Under the pieces are notes generated by a model that ran no database searches, was not told where the DNA came from, and saw nothing but the letters and a program-made list of their open reading frames with translations. The translations under genes were made by a program, and so were the position numbers. A stretch of 64,000 nucleotides of DNA from Lachnoclostridium sp. An118 (lineage in GTDB: Bacteria; Bacillota; Clostridia; Lachnospirales; Lachnospiraceae), in NCBI RefSeq assembly GCF_002160985.1, contig NZ_NFLQ01000003.1:124001-188000 (forward strand), in the 5' to 3' direction. Position 1 is the stretch's first letter, and each line of letters opens with the position of its first letter. Positions 56,001 through 63,316 of the stretch are shown one piece after another.

Positions 56001-56139
56001 ACCAGATACACCGACAAAAACAAGCGACGCTCCAAAGACAGGTGATAATACAAACATTGCCTTATTCTTAGGGCTTCTTGTTCTCTCTGGTGCAGGCGTG
56101 GCAGGAACATACTTCATCAAGCGTCGTAAACGCTCATAG
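53095..56139 (+). CDS. Sortase-anchored surface adhesin with thioester, CnaB and VaFE domains
   Basis: The 1014-residue protein starts at ATG 53095 (AAAGGAG upstream) with a signal peptide cut after AVHA. Residues 40-190 look like a thioester domain (AYCVDIN Cys; EQCVVWQ Gln) that can bind host tissue covalently. Several CnaB/SpaA domains follow (KAPNGYLLDG, KAPEGYLTDG, SAPAGYKVD). Two near-identical VaFE repeats (EISIHTTATGKDGEKSIVAG and IISIHTTATSEDGKKEIEAG) come next, then a Pro/Thr stalk, a PKTGD sorting signal, a helix and a KRRKRS tail. It lies where Tn916 has orf24, so it is carried as the first gene of ICE-B. Confidence 0.92.
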   Translation: MKKILKRLATGFLAFATIVTALPTTAVHASETQYWTERAERAGYIEKVMNDGSIGSTFNEGIMKVEGETAYCVDINTNFKNGYKTRADASTRMSADQISDVALSLEYVKQYAQSHSELNYKQVYLLEQCVVWQRLSVHLGWQCDNVRASYDEISKAVQDEVYAGAKAFASENKGRYECGGYIYSGEGQDIGQFWAKLAVGNATLKKTSSNASITDGNGLYSIAGATYGVYSDKDCTKQLATLTTDNSGNTDVVEVKAGTVYIKELSAPAGYKVDSTVYSLNVEAGKTATLNVSDTPKVTDTLIELFKIDMETQKDAPQGDASLDGAEFTWKFYAGHYTADNLPSEPTKTWVTKTIAEKDSDGTIHYVSRLSDEYKVSGDSFYTQDGKNVLPLGTLTVEETKAPNGYLLDGAYMQANGSEEQIKGMYLTQITEDGDIAVLSGSNQYHVSDKVIRGGVKIQKRDLETSDTKGQGSATLKDAEFEIISLNDNVVLVDGKLYNKNEVVKTILTDIEGVASTSADLLPYGKYRIEESKAPEGYLTDGAEPIEFEITEDGKIVDLTGTDTSIYNQVKRGDLEGVKIGAGTHQRLAGVPFRITSKTTGESHVIVTDDNGQFSTSSDWASHKHNTNAGKTSEDGIWFGTSEPDDSKGALLYDTYIIEELRCEGNKGFELIPPFEIVVSRNNVTVDLGTLTDEYEKEISIHTTATGKDGEKSIVAGKEVTIVDTVTLDGLEKGTKYQLKGWQMLKEENAELLIDGQRVENSYTFTADDEEMKVEISYTFNASDLGGKNLVTFEELYDLSNEDEPVKVAEHKDISDEGQTVLITERIISIHTTATSEDGKKEIEAGKDVTIIDTVTLDGLEIGTKYQLKGWQMIKDENAELIINGERVENDYTFTADSESMEVQIAFTFDASELGGKELVTFEELYDLSNPDEPTKVTEHKDIEDDGQTVTITEVPETPEEPTPEQPTTPDTPTKTSDAPKTGDNTNIALFLGLLVLSGAGVAGTYFIKRRKRS

Positions 56140-56206
56140 GATAATCTGCTTATGATGATGAAGAAATCACGTTCCCCGCCGATACATGGAAACGGCGGAG
56201 CTTCCC

Positions 56207-56327
56207 TTTATTCTGGCTTGTCCGCCACCCACCTGTAAGCACACGGACAGTCAAGGGTGCTTTTAAGCATTTACCTGCCCTTGACGGTCTGGGGGCTTAC
56301 GGGTATCACACCGCCAGCCAGAATAAA
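56207..56327 (+). promoter_or_regulatory. Large nested inverted-repeat structure between adhesin and orf23
   Basis: Three nested pairs share one centre: TTTATTCTGGCT/AGCCAGAATAAA (56207-56218, 56316-56327), GTAAGC/GCTTAC (56235-56240, 56295-56300) and GACAGTCAAGGG/CCCTTGACGGTC (56246-56257, 56278-56289). A 121-base hairpin could form in RNA or single-stranded DNA. It may act as a single-strand origin, a terminator or a leader; none is proven. The rest of 56140-56371 is empty. Confidence 0.75.
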
Positions 56328-56371
56328 AGCATGAACAATCAACAGATTTTATAGAAATGAGGTATGAATAC

Positions 56372-56698
56372 ATGAAATTGAAATATATCGTGCCTAACAT
56401 GGCACAGACTTTTGGTAACTTAGAGTTTGCAGGAGAAAACGAGGTAGAGCAACAGCGTGTCAATGGTCGCTTTGTTCCCGTGACAAGAAGCTATAACCTG
56501 TATTCCGACATTCAGAGAGCCGACGACATTATCGTGGTGCTTCCCGCAAAGGCTGGTGAAAAGCGTTTCAAGTATGAGCAAAAAGTAAAGCTCGTCAATC
56601 CAAAGATTACCGCCGAGGGAAAGAACGTGCGAGGTCGTGGCTACACAAACTATATCTTAACGGCTGATGATATGCTTCCAGCCGAGGAAAGCAAGTAA
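56372..56698 (+). CDS. YdcP/DUF961 family protein (Tn916 Orf23)
   Basis: The 108-residue protein MKLKYIVPNMAQTFGNLEFA... is a DUF961 member, the Orf23-like first protein of the Tn916 transfer operon. ATG 56372 follows GAGGT. It pairs with the orf22 product 15 bases downstream. Relatives of these proteins help processing of the excised element by the relaxase. Confidence 0.88.
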   Translation: MKLKYIVPNMAQTFGNLEFAGENEVEQQRVNGRFVPVTRSYNLYSDIQRADDIIVVLPAKAGEKRFKYEQKVKLVNPKITAEGKNVRGRGYTNYILTADDMLPAEESK

Positions 56699-56713
56699 AG
56701 GGGGTATCAGACT

Positions 56714-57100
56714 ATGAGATTAGCGAATGGAATTGTATTAGATAAGGAAAAGACTTTCGGTGTTTTGAAATTCTCTGCCCTTAGACATGAGGTGCGTGTG
56801 GAGAATGAGGACGGGACGACCACCGAGGAAATCAAGCGTAGAACCTATGATTTGAAGTGCAGTCAGCAGGAACGCACAATACAGGTATCTATCCCAGCGG
56901 AAATCCCTGTCAAAGACTATCCGTACAATGCCGAGGTGGAGCTTATCAATCCTGTTGCCGATACCGTGGCAAACGCCAACTATCGAGGGGCAGACGTGGA
57001 ATGGTACATCAAGGCAGACGACATTGTATTGAAGAATAAAGGCGGTCAGCCCGCAGGCAATCCACAGAACCACGCTCCGCAGGGACAGCAGAAAAAATAA
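56714..57100 (+). CDS. YdcP/DUF961 family protein (Tn916 Orf22)
   Basis: The 128-residue protein MRLANGIVLDKEKTFGVLKF... has the same fold pattern as the preceding gene product (ADVEWYIKADDIVL at the end), plus a Gln/Pro tail. GGGGTATC precedes ATG 56714. In Tn916 and ICEBs1 such proteins act as helicase processivity factors (HelP type); this is family knowledge, not seen here. Confidence 0.88.
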   Translation: MRLANGIVLDKEKTFGVLKFSALRHEVRVENEDGTTTEEIKRRTYDLKCSQQERTIQVSIPAEIPVKDYPYNAEVELINPVADTVANANYRGADVEWYIKADDIVLKNKGGQPAGNPQNHAPQGQQKK

Positions 57101-57182
57101 TCGTTGAACCATGTTTTCATTGTAGGTTGTAATAGATAGATATATAATTGTTGTACAATAAAACAATGTGAGGTGTTTTGAA

Positions 57183-57794
57183 TTGGGTAAACGTCCAGAA
57201 TTTCGTGAAATCAAATCCTATGATGATTTTTTAAGGTATTATTGGTATCGTGAAGAATTATCTGAAATATGCAAAAATCTTGGAATAGATTATACAGGAA
57301 CAAAGCAAGAATTAAACCACAATATTGAGGAATATTTTAAGGGAAATCTAATTAAGAAAAAACATGTATATCATTCTAAAAAGGTATGTAAAGAAATATC
57401 CTTAGACTGTCCATTGCTTGATTGTGGATTTTCCTTTAATTCCAAATTCAGAAGTTATTTTTCAAAATTGACAGGCATTGATAATTTTAAGTTTACAGCA
57501 GATATGGCAACAGCATGGAGAAAAGTAAAAAAAGACCATGATATAACTTTCACCATTCAAGATATGCTTGATGTGTATAATCAAAACTCGGATTATGCAA
57601 AATATGATAATTCAACTTGTGAGTGGAATAAATTCTTGAAAGATTTTTGTGCTGATGAAAAAAATAGTATGTTTCAAAACAAGCTAAAAGTAGCTTCAAT
57701 CCTATGGAAAAAAGTTAGAAATTCTGCACGTCCAAAAGTATATACTCAGCATTTAGTAGATGAAAACATGGACTTATTAAGTGAATACTTATAA
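57183..57794 (+). CDS. SAP-domain protein, AT-rich cargo gene
   Basis: The protein of about 203 residues starts at TTG 57183 (GAGGTG seven bases before) or GTG 57168. The N-terminal region (SYDDFLRYYWYREELSEICKNLGIDYTGTKQELNHNIEEYF) is a SAP-like DNA-binding helix pair. The remainder is Lys-rich with two Cys near residues 67-76 and has no recognised catalytic site. The gene is strikingly AT-rich and separates orf22 from orf21, which normally are neighbours. It is therefore probably an acquired cargo gene. Confidence 0.7.
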   Translation: MGKRPEFREIKSYDDFLRYYWYREELSEICKNLGIDYTGTKQELNHNIEEYFKGNLIKKKHVYHSKKVCKEISLDCPLLDCGFSFNSKFRSYFSKLTGIDNFKFTADMATAWRKVKKDHDITFTIQDMLDVYNQNSDYAKYDNSTCEWNKFLKDFCADEKNSMFQNKLKVASILWKKVRNSARPKVYTQHLVDENMDLLSEYL

Positions 57795-57814
57795 CAGTGT
57801 TTATAAGGTGTACG

Positions 57815-57845
57815 GCGGTTAATTTTTACGATTGACCGCTTTTTC
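57815..57845 (+). terminator. Hairpin with T-run after the SAP gene
   Basis: GCGGTTAAT (57815-57823) pairs with ATTGACCGC (57831-57839) with one G-T pair, followed by TTTTTC. It stands just before the FtsK-like gene. Confidence 0.75.
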
Positions 57846-57865
57846 ATATCCAGAAAGGGGTGTTT

Positions 57866-59245
57866 ATGAACATTTTGAAATATAAGGGAAAGCGTATCAG
57901 AGCCAGCGACAAGAACCTTGTGTACCGCTTCTGCGCGGGTACGCTCCTGCTCCTGTTCGTAGCGGTTCTTTTGCTACTGAACATAGGACAGCTCATGCGT
58001 ACCGATTGGGAGCATTTCAGCCTGCTTGATAATGGTGTGACGCTTTCCACATACAACTTCATAACCATAGGGATAGCGACTGGTGTTTGTGCATTGGTCG
58101 CTTTTCTTTATTACCGCTTCTTCCATGACAGCTTCAAGAAGCTATTACACCGCCAAAAGCTCTCCCGCATGATACTGGATAATAAGTGGTATGAAGCCCA
58201 GACCGTACAGGATAGCGGTTTTTTCACTGACCTGCAGAGCAGATCAAGGGAAAAAATCGTCTGGTTTCCTAAAATCTATTATCAAATGGACACGGGCTTG
58301 CTCCATATCCGCTGTGAAATCTCTTTGGGAAAGTATCAAGACCAGCTCCTTAGACTGGAAGACAAGCTGGAAAGCGGGCTTTACTGTGAGCTGACCGACA
58401 AGACACTCCATGACGGCTATATCGAATACACCCTGCTCTATGACATGATAGCGAACCGTATCACGATTGACGAGGTAAAGGCTGAAAACGGGGGCTTGCG
58501 TCTGATGAAGAACCTCACATGGGAATACGACGCACTCCCTCACGCCCTTATCTGTGGCGGGACTGGCGGTGGAAAGACCTATTTCCTGTTGACAATCATT
58601 GAAGCCCTCTTGCAGACCAACGCCCATCTTTACATCTTAGACCCTAAGAACGCTGACCTTGCGGACTTGGGTACAGTCATGGATAACGTGTACCACACCA
58701 AAGAAGATATGATTGAATGTGTCAATGCGTTCTATGAGGGCATGGTACAGCGAAGCGAGGAAATGAAGCACCACCCAGACTACAAGACGGGCGAGAACTA
58801 TGCCTATCTGGGGTTACCGCCCTGCTTCCTTATCTTTGACGAGTATGTGGCGTTCTTGGAAATGCTGGGGACAAAGGAAAGCATGAGCCTTTTGAGCCAG
58901 CTAAAGAAAATCGTCATGCTTGGCAGACAGGCGGGCTATTTTCTCATTGTTGCCTGCCAGCGACCCGACGCAAAGTATTTCAGCGACGGTATCAGAGATA
59001 ACTTCAACTTCCGTGTGGGCTTGGGACGTATCAGCGAGCTTGGCTACGGTATGCTCTTTGGAAGCGACGTAAAGAAACAGTTCTTCCAGAAGCGTATCAA
59101 AGGACGTGGCTATTGTGACGTGGGTACGAGCGTTATATCAGAGTTTTACACTCCCCTTGTTCCAAAGGGGCATGATTTTTTACAGACTATCGGCTCTCTT
59201 GCACTGGCAAGGCAAGCCGTATCAGATGAACGAAAGGAGAATTGA
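57866..59245 (+). CDS. tcpA: FtsK/SpoIIIE-type coupling ATPase (Tn916 Orf21, TcpA)
   Basis: The 459-residue protein has two N-terminal membrane helices (about residues 25-42 and 62-84), then an FtsK-like ATPase with Walker A GGTGGGKT (about 231) and Walker B CFLIFDEY, and the motif QRPDAKYFSDGIRDNF. It is the coupling protein that drives DNA to the channel. ATG 57866 follows AAAGGGGTG. Confidence 0.95.
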   Translation: MNILKYKGKRIRASDKNLVYRFCAGTLLLLFVAVLLLLNIGQLMRTDWEHFSLLDNGVTLSTYNFITIGIATGVCALVAFLYYRFFHDSFKKLLHRQKLSRMILDNKWYEAQTVQDSGFFTDLQSRSREKIVWFPKIYYQMDTGLLHIRCEISLGKYQDQLLRLEDKLESGLYCELTDKTLHDGYIEYTLLYDMIANRITIDEVKAENGGLRLMKNLTWEYDALPHALICGGTGGGKTYFLLTIIEALLQTNAHLYILDPKNADLADLGTVMDNVYHTKEDMIECVNAFYEGMVQRSEEMKHHPDYKTGENYAYLGLPPCFLIFDEYVAFLEMLGTKESMSLLSQLKKIVMLGRQAGYFLIVACQRPDAKYFSDGIRDNFNFRVGLGRISELGYGMLFGSDVKKQFFQKRIKGRGYCDVGTSVISEFYTPLVPKGHDFLQTIGSLALARQAVSDERKEN

Positions 59246-59252
59246 AAAATAT

Positions 59253-59657
59253 ATGGGACTTTTAGAAATGGGTTACAGCGACCCTACCGCAGATTTGCAC
59301 GTCGAGGGTGTCTGCGTAGACTTTGACCGCTTTCTTGCGGATTTGGAAAGTGTCGCTGGCACGACTGACGATAAATGTGAGGAATTTCCGACAGAAGCCT
59401 ATCATGCACGCATGGAAGATATTCTGACAGAAGCGGGACTTGGGAGATTGAAACTTCCGTTGCTTTTTTCCGTCGTGCTGGACGAATGGCTTTCCATTCA
59501 TGGGTTCAACTACCGCTTTACGTTCCTTGTGGTGGATAAGGATTTTTTCAGACAGATATACCATGAATATAAGATTGACAAAGAGATTGTCAGAAAATGC
59601 CTTTCTGCCGATACCGACGTTATCGTAGTTTATACGGGCGTAACAAGTGTTGACTGA
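59253..59657 (+). CDS. Conserved ICE protein of unknown function (134 aa)
   Basis: The protein MGLLEMGYSDPTADLHVEGV... starts at ATG 59253, 12 bases after AAAGGAG; ATG 59226 is also in frame. It has an acidic soluble pattern, with no membrane segment and no recognised motif. It lies between the coupling ATPase and oriT. The frame is well separated from the neighbours, so it is likely a real gene. Confidence 0.65.
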   Translation: MGLLEMGYSDPTADLHVEGVCVDFDRFLADLESVAGTTDDKCEEFPTEAYHARMEDILTEAGLGRLKLPLLFSVVLDEWLSIHGFNYRFTFLVVDKDFFRQIYHEYKIDKEIVRKCLSADTDVIVVYTGVTSVD

Positions 59658-59881
59658 ACCACTGACGGCTGGAACGGTCAGCGGAGCGACCCAGACCGTG
59701 TAAGCCGTCCTGTGGAGCAGGGCTTGCCCTGCTCCACGAAGAAGCCCCTCGGTATCTAACAGAGGGGCACAATTCCGCTGGAAACTACGGTCAAAAAGTC
59801 TGGAAATCCCGCTTGGCATAAGGGTTTTCTGAAACTACTGACCGACTGTGACAATCGGCGGAAAATATCACACTTTCACGA
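59658..59881 (+). other. oriT region of ICE-B
   Basis: In Tn916 the transfer origin lies between orf21 and orf20, exactly here. The region carries a perfect hairpin with arms GTGGAGCAGGGC / GCCCTGCTCCAC (59712-59737), and GCCCCTC/GAGGGGC (59744-59768). No gene was found. The nic position is not assigned. Confidence 0.75.
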
Positions 59882-61087
59882 TTGGGGGTATGCAGGCTGA
59901 ATGAAAGCACCTTTATCACCGCCTTGAAAGAGAAACGCCTATCTTACGGCGTGTCCCAGACAAGGCTTGCAATCATGGCTAATGTTAGCCGTGAACACTT
60001 GAACCGTATCGAAGCGGGAAAGGTCAAGCTCACGGACGATATGCAGGAAAAGCTCATGGAAGCGGTCGAGAAATTCAATCCCGACGCTCCCATGTTCCTG
60101 CTGTTCGACTATGTGCGTATCCGTTTCCCCACGCTGAATATACAGCACGTTATCAAAGATATATTGAAGCTCAACATTGACTATATGCTCCATGAGGACT
60201 ACGGACACTACAAGTACACAGAACATTACTATCTGGGTGATGTGTTCGTCTATACTTCACAAGATGAGGAAAAAGGCACGCTTCTGGAACTGAAAGGAAA
60301 AGGCTGTCGCCAGTTTGAAAGCTATCTGCTGGCACAGGAGCGTAGCTGGTATGACTTCCTCATGGACGCACTCATTGAGGGCGGTGTGATGAAACGCCTT
60401 GACCTTGCGATTAACGACAGGGCGGGCATACTGGATATTCCAGATCTGACCGCCAAATGCAACCGTGAGGAATGTGTTTCCCTGTTCCGTTCTTTCAAGT
60501 CCTATGCTTCGGGTGAGCTGGTGAAGCACAACGAGCAGGACAAGGCAGGCATGGGACACACGCTGTATATCGGCTCTCTGAAATCGGAAGTCTACTTCTG
60601 CTGTTACGAGAAGAACTACGAGCAGTACGCAAAGCTGGGAATACCGATTGAGGAAGCACCCATAAAGAACCGCTTTGAGATACGATTGAAAGATGAAAGA
60701 GCCTATTATGCCGTCCGTGAACTGCTGACCCATTATGACGCAGAACAGACGGCATTTTCTATCATCAATCACTATATCCGCTTCGTGGACAGAGAGCCAG
60801 AGAAGCGAAAGACAGACTGGAAGCTCAATGACCGCTGGGCGTGGTTTATCGGGAAAGACCGCCCGCCTGTCAAGCTGACGACAGACCCAGAACCTTACAC
60901 GCTGGAAAGGACGCTTGGCTGGATAAGCCGACAGGTCGCACCTACGCTTAAAATGCTGAAAAAGATAGACGCTGGCAACAGTACAACCTATCTGAAAGAG
61001 ATTGAGGACAACGCAAAGCTGACGGAAAAGCACTTGCAGATAATCAGACAGCAGACAGTGGACACAGAGGAGCTTATCACAGAGTAA
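59882..61087 (+). CDS. mobT: MobT relaxase (Tn916 Orf20, Rep_trans type)
   Basis: The 401-residue protein starts at or near TTG 59882 and has an HTH (VSQTRLAIMANVSREHLNRIEAG), then the Rep_trans nuclease domain (RLDLAINDRAGILDI, KNRFEIRLKDERAYYAVRELL with the conserved Glu and Arg). MobT nicks oriT and starts both transfer and rolling-circle replication. No typical start is clear: GGGGG lies directly in front of the TTG. Confidence 0.93.
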   Translation: MGVCRLNESTFITALKEKRLSYGVSQTRLAIMANVSREHLNRIEAGKVKLTDDMQEKLMEAVEKFNPDAPMFLLFDYVRIRFPTLNIQHVIKDILKLNIDYMLHEDYGHYKYTEHYYLGDVFVYTSQDEEKGTLLELKGKGCRQFESYLLAQERSWYDFLMDALIEGGVMKRLDLAINDRAGILDIPDLTAKCNREECVSLFRSFKSYASGELVKHNEQDKAGMGHTLYIGSLKSEVYFCCYEKNYEQYAKLGIPIEEAPIKNRFEIRLKDERAYYAVRELLTHYDAEQTAFSIINHYIRFVDREPEKRKTDWKLNDRWAWFIGKDRPPVKLTTDPEPYTLERTLGWISRQVAPTLKMLKKIDAGNSTTYLKEIEDNAKLTEKHLQIIRQQTVDTEELITE

Positions 61088-61102
61088 AGGAGAATTGAGA
61101 TT

Positions 61103-61243
61103 ATGGCAGAACTTGTCAAGGATTTGGTGCTGGTATCGCTGGGAATGGGTATCGGTGTCGTACTTATGAGTATCGCACAGGTCAGCAAAATGGCTGACGA
61201 ACAAATGGAAGAAATCAAGAAAGAAAGGATTGATAAAGAATGA
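61103..61243 (+). CDS. DUF3789 family small membrane protein (Tn916 Orf19)
   Basis: The 46-residue peptide MAELVKDLVLVSLGMGIGVV... has one membrane helix with small residues (about 6-27) and a charged tail, the pattern of DUF3789. ATG 61103 follows AAAGGAG and its stop overlaps the next start (ATGA). The gene is too short for usual ORF cut-offs. It lies at the orf19 position; the function is unknown. Confidence 0.8.
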   Translation: MAELVKDLVLVSLGMGIGVVLMSIAQVSKMADEQMEEIKKERIDKE

Positions 61244-61461
61244 ATTTCGGACAGAACTTATACAACTGGTTTTTAAGCAACGCCCAGAGCTTGGTGCTTA
61301 TGGCAATCGTGGTAATCGGTATCTACTTAGGATTTAAGAGAGAGTTTTCTAAGTTAATCGGCTTCCTTGTGATTGCCTTAATCGCCGTCGGGCTGGTATT
61401 CAATGCAGGCGGTGTCAAGGACGTGCTGTTAGAGCTGTTCAACCGTATCATTGGAGCGTAG
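61240..61461 (+). CDS. Small two-helix membrane protein of ICE-B (73 aa)
   Basis: The 73-residue protein NFGQNLYNWFLSNAQSLVLM... has two hydrophobic helices (about 16-32 and 40-56) with a short basic loop (FKREFSK). It overlaps DUF3789 by four bases. Small proteins of this size appear in related ICEs near the channel genes, so a minor channel role is possible. No family name is given with confidence. Confidence 0.7.
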   Translation: MNFGQNLYNWFLSNAQSLVLMAIVVIGIYLGFKREFSKLIGFLVIALIAVGLVFNAGGVKDVLLELFNRIIGA

Positions 61462-61472
61462 CCTATCGTTAA

Positions 61473-61508
61473 AAGCGGTTACTCCTTTGGAGATCAACCG
61501 CTTTTTCT
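61473..61508 (+). terminator. Hairpin with T-run
   Basis: AAGCGGTT (61473-61480) pairs with AACCGCTT (61496-61503), with an inner CTCC/GGAG stem, followed by TTTTC. It separates the relaxase module from the ArdA module. Confidence 0.8.
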
Positions 61509-61537
61509 ATACTCAAATTTCAGATTGGAGTGGTTGA

Positions 61538-61774
61538 TTGAAAGATATTTTTACGGATATGCAGGCAAAAATCGGGTGTCCGTATCTCTCCGACCTGCCC
61601 TACTACAAGCGTGCGGTCTGGTTTGAGATGAAACGCCTTTGCCTGTCCGACTACCCTAAGAAACAGTTGGAAGATTTTTCACGCTATGTATTCGGTGTGC
61701 CTTACACCGTCATACAGGAAGCGTTACAAAGAAAGGACGTGATGAAACATGGAAGAAATGCGTGTGCAGATTGA
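61538..61774 (+). CDS. Small protein upstream of ArdA (78 aa)
   Basis: TTG 61538 stands behind TTGGAG and gives MKDIFTDMQAKIGCPYLSDL... . It is helical and soluble and overlaps the first ardA gene by 26 bases. I do not recognise a family. The overlap with ardA suggests a shared transcript, and it may be an accessory of the antirestriction protein. Confidence 0.6.
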   Translation: MKDIFTDMQAKIGCPYLSDLPYYKRAVWFEMKRLCLSDYPKKQLEDFSRYVFGVPYTVIQEALQRKDVMKHGRNACAD

Positions 61775-62246
61775 AGCCAGAGAGCCGACAGACGGCGAGA
61801 TACGAGCCTTTTGGTTCACCCTGCCTATCGACACGGAACAGGTGGAAGAACTGCTGGGGATTGATGTAGATACAGACTATTATTACATCACGGGCAAGGA
61901 GTTTCCCTTTGCTGATGAAGTGCAGGAAGATACCACCATTGAAAAACTCGACGACCTGTACCATACCTATGAAAGCCTGCCCTCTGACTTGAAAGAGGAC
62001 TACGGGGAGCTGATGTGCTATTTCACTGACCTAGACGAACTGCACCGATACAGAAACAACATCATTCATTATTCATGGTGCAGGAACATGACGGACGTTG
62101 CCCGCCATATACTATACAACGACCCAGACTTTACTTCCCTTAGTGAGAGTGTCACTCGCTATTTCGATTTTGAAGCCTACGGGCAGTATCTTGACGACAA
62201 CGGACGCTTTGTGGAAACCGACCACGGTATCTATGAACTTCCGTAG
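61749..62246 (+). CDS. ardA: ArdA antirestriction protein, copy 1 (Tn916 Orf18)
   Basis: The 165-residue acidic protein mimics B-form DNA and blocks type I restriction enzymes. The three-part ArdA pattern is visible: IEAREPTDGEIRAFWFTLPI at the start, a middle DLDELHRYRNNIIHYSWC, and DFEAYGQYLDDNGRFVETDH at the end. GAAAC precedes ATG 61749; the ribosome site is weak. It should protect the element on entry into a new host. Confidence 0.93.
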   Translation: MEEMRVQIEAREPTDGEIRAFWFTLPIDTEQVEELLGIDVDTDYYYITGKEFPFADEVQEDTTIEKLDDLYHTYESLPSDLKEDYGELMCYFTDLDELHRYRNNIIHYSWCRNMTDVARHILYNDPDFTSLSESVTRYFDFEAYGQYLDDNGRFVETDHGIYELP

Positions 62247-62263
62247 AAAAGAGGTGTGTGCCT

Positions 62264-62767
62264 GTGGTTGACGACATGAGGGTGTATATCGCTAATCTTG
62301 GCAAGTACAATGAGGGTGAACTTGTCGGGGACTGGTTCTCTTTCCCTATCGACGAGGAAGATGTTGCGGAGCGTATCGGGCTGAACAGCTATTATGAGGA
62401 ATACGCTGTCCATGATACCGACAACTTTCCCATTGAAATCGGGGAGTATATCTCCATTCAAGAACTCAACGAGATGTACGACATGATTTGTGAGCTTCCC
62501 GACTATATCACGGACGCTCTGGACGAGTTTGTTTCCTACTATGGAAGTCTGGAAGAAGTCTACGAGCATAAGGACGAGATTTATTATTATCCTAATTGCG
62601 AGGATATGACCGACGTTGCCTATTACTTCATTGATGAGTTACAGGTATTGGGACAGATACCGCTACCGTTACAGAACTATATCGACTATGAAGCATACGG
62701 CAGGGACTTGTCCATAGAGGGGACATTCATTGAAACAAGCCGTGGGATATGCGAGATACCATATTAG
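62264..62767 (+). CDS. ardA: ArdA antirestriction protein, copy 2
   Basis: The protein of about 167 residues is a second ArdA (VYIANLGKYNEGELVGDWFS...DYEAYGRDLSIEGTFIETSRG), clearly diverged from copy 1 but with the same three domains and many Asp and Glu. GTG 62264 fits GAGGTG better than the GTG two codons earlier. Two different ArdA proteins in tandem may widen the range of blocked restriction enzymes. Confidence 0.92.
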   Translation: MVDDMRVYIANLGKYNEGELVGDWFSFPIDEEDVAERIGLNSYYEEYAVHDTDNFPIEIGEYISIQELNEMYDMICELPDYITDALDEFVSYYGSLEEVYEHKDEIYYYPNCEDMTDVAYYFIDELQVLGQIPLPLQNYIDYEAYGRDLSIEGTFIETSRGICEIPY

Positions 62768-62843
62768 AGCTGGCAGATCAGCGACAGGCAAGGTCGCTAC
62801 TGTCAGCTTTTTCTATCAAGGACAGTCTGAAAATGGCTGTCCT
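62768..62843 (+). terminator. Two hairpins with T-runs before tcpE
   Basis: AGCTGGCAG/CTGTCAGCT with inner AGCGAC/GTCGCT, then TTTTTC (62768-62813). A second hairpin GGACAG/CTGTCC ends in TTTT (62820-62847). They stand between ArdA and the channel genes. Confidence 0.75.
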
Positions 62844-62926
62844 TTTCCATTACAACGAAATCCCGCAAGGGGATACCTCTATGCCGTGAGGAACACGGCA
62901 AAAACAATGAAAGGAGCTGAAACGAA

Positions 62927-63316
62927 TTGAAGAAGATTAAGAGCTACACAGGTATCTGGAACGTGGAGAAGGTCTTGTATGCAATCAATGACTTTACTCT
63001 CCCGTTTCCTGTTACCTTTACCCAGATAACGTGGTTTGTCATCACGGAGTTTGCCGTCATTATCTTAGGGGACTTACCGCCGTTATCGTTTATCGAGGGG
63101 GCATTTCTGAAATACTTCGGTATTCCTGTTGCCCTCACATGGTTTATGAGCCAAAAGACCTTTGACGGCAAGAAGCCTTACAGCTTCTTGAAATCGCAGA
63201 TTACGTTTGTCCTGCGACCAAAAGTGACCTATGCAGGAAAAGCCGTGAAGCTGGAAAAGGAAGTGTTCAGCGAACCCGTCACGGCAGTTAGGAGTGTGAT
63301 GTATGTTCCCGATTAA
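62927..63316 (+). CDS. tcpE: TcpE family conjugal transfer protein (Tn916 Orf17)
   Basis: The 129-residue protein KKIKSYTGIWNVEKVLYAIN... has two membrane helices (about 34-50 and 60-76) and the TcpE pattern SFIEGAFLKYFGIPVALTWFM. It is an inner-membrane channel component. TTG 62927 lies behind AAAGGAG, and the gene overlaps orf16 by 14 bases. Confidence 0.9.
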   Translation: MKKIKSYTGIWNVEKVLYAINDFTLPFPVTFTQITWFVITEFAVIILGDLPPLSFIEGAFLKYFGIPVALTWFMSQKTFDGKKPYSFLKSQITFVLRPKVTYAGKAVKLEKEVFSEPVTAVRSVMYVPD

